From: Portulaca oleracea
Taxonomy: Eukaryota > Streptophyta > Magnoliopsida > Caryophyllales > Portulacaceae
DNA length: 64,000 nucleotides
Reading direction: 5' to 3'
Assembly (NCBI GenBank): GCA_029582165.1
Contig: CM055874.1
Span: 27,550,883 to 27,614,882 of the forward strand
Part shown: one piece after another, positions 60,111 to 64,000 of the stretch
Layout of the letters: each line of letters begins with the position of its first letter
How positions within the stretch are numbered: position 1 is the first letter of the stretch
Translations under genes and position numbers: made by a program
The notes under the pieces: model-generated
The model's database searches: none
What the model was told of the DNA's origin: nothing
The model's input: the letters and a program-made list of their open reading frames with translations, nothing else

Positions 60111-62111
60111 TCATCCTGGTTTTTGCCTCTATTTTGCACACTTTTCCTCCACTTACATATTATTACCGAAGGTACCTAAAAGGGAAGAAAAATAGCACAA
60201 GAACACTACATTTGTTTGCGGAACCAAGGAAAATGCTAAGGGAACATGATGCATTTAGGCTCAAAACCAAGCCTAAACACCACCCACACTTCGCCTTTTG
60301 CTCGTTTCGAGCAAAATAAAGCAAGAAACTACACTAAACAAACAAGAAAACACCTAACTTACTTTCGCAAGAATCGTAGATGCATTTAGCGTATGCACCA
60401 AGCCCTTTAAACCCCCTGACAGCCCGAGTGGATGAGTGATGTCTCGTAAGGATTTATAGAAGCTATACCCACAAAAGGCAAAAGAAAGAAAGAAAAACAA
60501 GGAAAGGAAGTGAAAATCAAAACCTTTTTACAAGGGAAATGAGGAACTCATGATCACAGTTATGCCAAAGCCACTCAAATAACATTGTTGATCAACCAAA
60601 AGCAGTTAATATGTACATACAAAAGACACTAGCCACGGCTGAGACCAATCTTTTGGATTTTCCACTTCAAACACTGCTAAACGGGTTCCTTGTGCGCAAG
60701 TGCAAGTGTCTCTAATCTACTTTCGGTCAAGTCAAGGCAAGTTGGTCGAATCCTAGCTATTCATACATCCATGCTCCTTTTTATTATTTATTAACTCGAT
60801 ATATGTTACCCCTTTCCTATTTCGTGTTGCCCTTGGATTGTTGAGGGGCGCAGGTTACATAGGGGGAAGTTTCGTACTTTAATTATTCATTTTTTTCATT
60901 GGTATGTTTCGAGATACGGTGCCGCCCGTTAGGCGTTCACTCTCCCAGCGTGGTTTTCTCCGTATGTAAACGATGTACTTAAGGGACGAGGGGCCGCGAA
61001 TCACCCATGCCAGACTACGTTGGTAAACCAACTTTCAAGCATTTTTTTCATTTTATTTTTTTCTTTTGGATTTCATGCCGGGTTTTTCGGAAATTTGGAC
61101 GACCCTCTGAAGAGTTACTCTTCCAACTAAGGTTGCTCTAAACGTATATGAAGTACTTAAGGGGTGTGTGTGCCGCTTACTCACACCAACCCTTGTTGGT
61201 TTCGCCGACTTATTAGAAGCATGAAAACATGAAAAATCGAAACAAACAACCTTCTAAGCCAAGAAAATCCGAGTGTAAACTAGAGGTGAAAGGAAGGTAA
61301 GGACACCGCTTTGCAAAAAGTGAGGAAGCGTATCGAATGTATCTCATGGTAACACCCGAAGAAAAGCTTTGGCACTCACATATTGACCGTTTGTTTTACC
61401 AAGCAACTCAAATATATCTAAATGGATAAATACATAAACATGAACACAATCTATTCCTAAAGAAGAAAAAACAAAATCTTTTTGGGATTTTCACTTGAAT
61501 TTTCTCTTTTTCTTATTTTTTTCATGAAGCATCGCAAAACAAAAATGAAACGAACAAATCCTAAAGCTACCCAAGCAAGAATGCCCCCCCCCCAACACAC
61601 ACACACACACATAAATCTCATAATGTCCCCATTGTCAGGGTAGGAGTCTCAAATGAGTCGAAAACAAACACACAAGAAACGAACATAAGCATAAAAGTGG
61701 TAGTGGTCCAAGCTCACACGGGTCCAACATTCAATAACCAACACAGACAGTCCAAGGGGCATACCACCATAAGAAAATCCAAGCATGCTAGCAAAATATA
61801 TACAAAACAAAGGGAATGAAAAAGGAAACTGTGGAACGAGCTTACTGAATGGGTATTTAAAGTGCACTTATGTAAAGCTCAACCCATGAAAAAAAAGAAA
61901 ACAACATAAAGGGTTAGGAATAAAAATACAACCTAAACTATATGCACTTAACTAATATGAAACGAAAATAAGATGCAAAACTAGTGAACAAGACATGAAA
62001 GTTATCAAAGGAAAACTAAAATGCATGTTGCATGCTGCTAAGCTAAATGCGGAAATGTAACTAAACTATGAACAACATGCCCTACCCCAAAAGTTTAATT
62101 TAGAACTGATA
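60111..62111. other. Non-coding retroelement-type DNA
   Basis: No coding frames. Two diverged blocks (about 60914-61035 and 61090-61200) share the order CTC-rich start, GTACTTAAGGG(A/G), GCCGC, ACTCACACC/ATCACCC and a GTTGGT ending, pointing to an internal repeat. Purine-rich (AC)n and C-runs lie near 61585-61612. Position upstream of the gag-like fragment suggests the leader of a Ty3-type element. Confidence 0.35.
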
Positions 62112-62276
62112 ATGGAAAATATGATAATGAACCAACAAAAGCAGGGTGTGTTGATTAAAACTTTGATGGAGAAGGTAGAGGCCTTAGGAACTCACAATAA
62201 GATCCTTGAAAACCAGATAGCTAACAAGGCTACCCCTTCCACTACTTTACCACCCCAGCCTATCCCTAACCCTAGA
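62112..62276 (+). pseudogene. Athila-like Ty3 gag fragment
   Basis: The reading MENMIMNQQKQGVLIKTLME continues as a heptad-like helix with NKILENQIANK and then PPQPIPNP. This resembles the end of Athila-type gag (helical stretch with LENQIGQLA followed by LPS...NPR). The match is short and the frame is cut at 62277 by a new repeat edge. Similarity is from memory of the family, so moderate confidence only. Confidence 0.4.
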
Positions 62277-62508
62277 TGTAAAACCCCGAAAATTCTGAAT
62301 TGTGTTTACCGTTATGTCGTTAACTTTTTATTTTTATTTCGTTTATTTCTTTGAAATTTTCTGTTAACACTTGAGCTTCTAGGACCGTTGAGTGACTAAC
62401 ATGGGTATTCTGTTAATTTTTACGTGACTAATTAATATCTATCTTGATTATTTTATTTCGATAATGTTATTAGCTATAATGTAATAATTTTGGGTATTAT
62501 GATAAATT

Positions 62509-63050
62509 AAAGGATTATTGGATAACAATAATACTAACTTTGAGGGTATTGGCCGATAATAATACCAACAATTTTGTTGGACACTAGCAGTATCAACTAT
62601 GGACCTGTTTTCCACTAATAGTACGCCGCCGAGCTGGTAAGTGTTTGACTCGACGAAAAGATGAAGTGTCGCCTAATTGTATGAGCTAGAGGGCGGAGCA
62701 AGTGGAAAAAATGTTGTTTGCCACTCATTTTTGTCAATTAAGCAGCAATGACCAATTTAGCTAAAAATAATTAAAGTTTTATTTTTATATTATTGATTTA
62801 TTGAGTTGGTTAATGTTGCTTAGTGGCAAAAAATGTGGTAGTTAATGTTTTTTCAACTTGTTGCAGCCTCTAGCTCATAAAATTAGGTGACATATCATCT
62901 TTCTTCTAAGTCAGAAACCTACTAACTAAGTGTTATACTATTACTGGAAAATAGGTCAATAGTTGGTACTACTAGTGTCCAACAAAATTGTTAGTATTAT
63001 TATCAGCCAATACCCCCAAAGTTGGTATTATTGTTATCCAATAACCCTTT
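62509..63050. mobile_element. Foldback (MITE-like) element with arms of about 230 bp
   Basis: The left arm (about 62509-62745) and the reverse complement of the right arm (about 62825-63050) agree at about 80-85 percent: AAAGGATTATTGGATAACAA / AAAGGGTTATTGGATAACAA, AATTTTGTTGGACACTAG in both, and ATGAGCTAGAGG in both. The loop is short and AT-rich. AAATT flanks both sides (62504-62508, 63051-63055) and may be the target duplication. A transcript would form a long hairpin. It is nested in the putative LTR. Confidence 0.8.
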
Positions 63051-63289
63051 AAATTTATTACAAAATTATTTTCTCTTTTTAGCCAAGTTTTATTTATTTT
63101 TTAGTTTTCCTTTGAAAATATTATTATTTGGGTATAATACCTTTATTATTATACTAAAACCCTAATAATAGATAAAAGTCATTGACCTAAAACCTACGAC
63201 GCCTTCCCCTATTCGCACATTCAGCCTCACCCCATCCTTTTTCTTCTCTCTCCCGGTTCCTGCCTGCACCAACCATTGCCACCACCACC

Positions 63290-63601
63290 ATGAGCGTCAT
63301 CGCTGCACCAGCGAAGCACCACCAACCGCCTGCTCACCCCTCTCCCTATGTCCTATCTCTTTCTCCTCCATGTTTCACCAACCACCAACACCTCGCTGTC
63401 GCCGCTCTGACTCCCGACAACCGCCGACCATCGCCCACTACCCCCTGCTATCCCCTGCCGATGCCGTCGACCACCAAGGTAGCAGCGTCACCACCGTTCG
63501 TCGTTAGAAAATCGAAGCTCGGACCTACCCTATTTTCGAAGACAACTCGCCTCTCTCTCTCTCTCTTAGTTTGTGCGAACCACAAGTGGTGCCACCACTG
63601 A
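63290..63601 (+). other. Low-complexity open frame, not a confirmed gene
   Basis: 103 codons rich in Pro, Ser, His and Thr following a pyrimidine-rich leader. Composition and placement match pseudo-coding LTR leader DNA. No domain is seen. Confidence 0.45.
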
Positions 63602-64000
63602 CAGGGGCGGACTTGTAGCTATGGTAGGGATATCCACGGACACCCCTAACCAAAGAAAAATTTGTGATTCTCTAATATTATTCGGAGGAAATTTTCTTAA
63701 TCGGAGCAAGTTGACACCGTAAAAAAATCCTCAAAAACATAACAAGGGTGTCCAATTTAGCAACAACCCAAAAACCCTAAAATAATACTCCCTTTGTCCC
63801 AAATAACTTGTCCAAGTTTACTCATTAGGTCAAAATTTTTAAATTTTGATCGTTAATTTATCAAATAATATGTTGAGTTATTATACAAGACTACTACTAT
63901 TAGATTTCTGATGAAAAATATTTTTACTTGAATATGATATTATTAGTCTTGCTAAGATAAAATGTGAAAAATTAGTTGTCAAAATGTTGCATCGAAGAAC
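63602..64000. mobile_element. Possible hAT-type element terminus, right end off window
   Basis: CAGGGGCGGACTTGTAG at 63602 matches the CAGGGGCGGA start common to plant hAT-derived MITEs. The partner terminus is not within the window, so neither the TIR pair nor the 8-bp duplication can be tested. Confidence 0.35.

Larger units (their letters stand above)
62277..64000 (+). mobile_element. Possible LTR element starting TGTAAAACCCC, runs off window
   Basis: TGTAAAACCCCGAAAATTC at 62277 abruptly replaces the gag-like frame and looks like an LTR start. About 900 bp later (about 380 bp without the foldback insert) comes a pyrimidine-rich leader (63215-63290), the same layout as in the 47512-51113 element. 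No target duplication can be tested because the right end is outside the window. Confidence 0.38.

Overview
The window looks like nuclear DNA of a eudicot plant. It holds one long, intron-rich housekeeping gene on the minus strand with AT-rich introns, followed by about 39 kb of nested plant transposons: Ty1/copia, Ty3-type LTRs, a Mutator-like element, a Cassandra TRIM, hAT and PIF/Harbinger relics, and foldback elements. No bacterial, organellar or viral gene was recognised. The species cannot be named from the sequence alone.

Positions 1496-25125 (minus): a HEATR6-type ARM/HEAT-repeat protein. I could place 25 consecutive coding exons by GT/AG boundaries and unbroken reading phase (3234 coding nt, 1078 codons). 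The last, short C-terminal exon is not visible and probably lies left of position 1. The introns are swollen (up to about 4.6 kb) and carry a 166-bp hAT MITE with 8-bp target duplications, a PIF/Harbinger transposase relic, direct repeats, nested tandem duplications, microsatellites and a GC-rich repeat segment.

Positions 25126-27306: presumed promoter, an inverted-repeat element of about 740 bp, then AT-rich DNA ending in a (TA)n tract.

Positions 27307-45988: the most unusual part. A Mutator-like element of about 4.8 kb (TIRs of about 95 bp, C-terminal remnant of a FAR1/FHY3-type transposase) sits inside a TA microsatellite next to a decayed copia element (copia-1). A segment that begins inside the MULE and ends inside the copia gag region is present three times in tandem (periods 4886 and 4878 bp; third copy with a 1885-bp internal deletion). 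The junctions share only TTCT. The rest of copia-1 (integrase, RT, RNase H, 3' LTR) follows once, and its RT/RNase H junction is interrupted by a Cassandra TRIM whose LTRs contain 5S-rRNA-like sequence.

Positions 45989-64000: AT-rich DNA; a 3.6-kb LTR-like element with ATTCG target duplications (probable solo LTR) whose left edge is tandemly duplicated over 211 bp; a structurally complete but decayed copia element (copia-2, 52376-57251, TSD AAAAC, LTRs about 97 percent identical); non-coding retroelement-type DNA; a small Athila-like gag fragment; a probable LTR start; and a 542-bp foldback element. Apart from the HEATR6 homologue I see no intact host gene.
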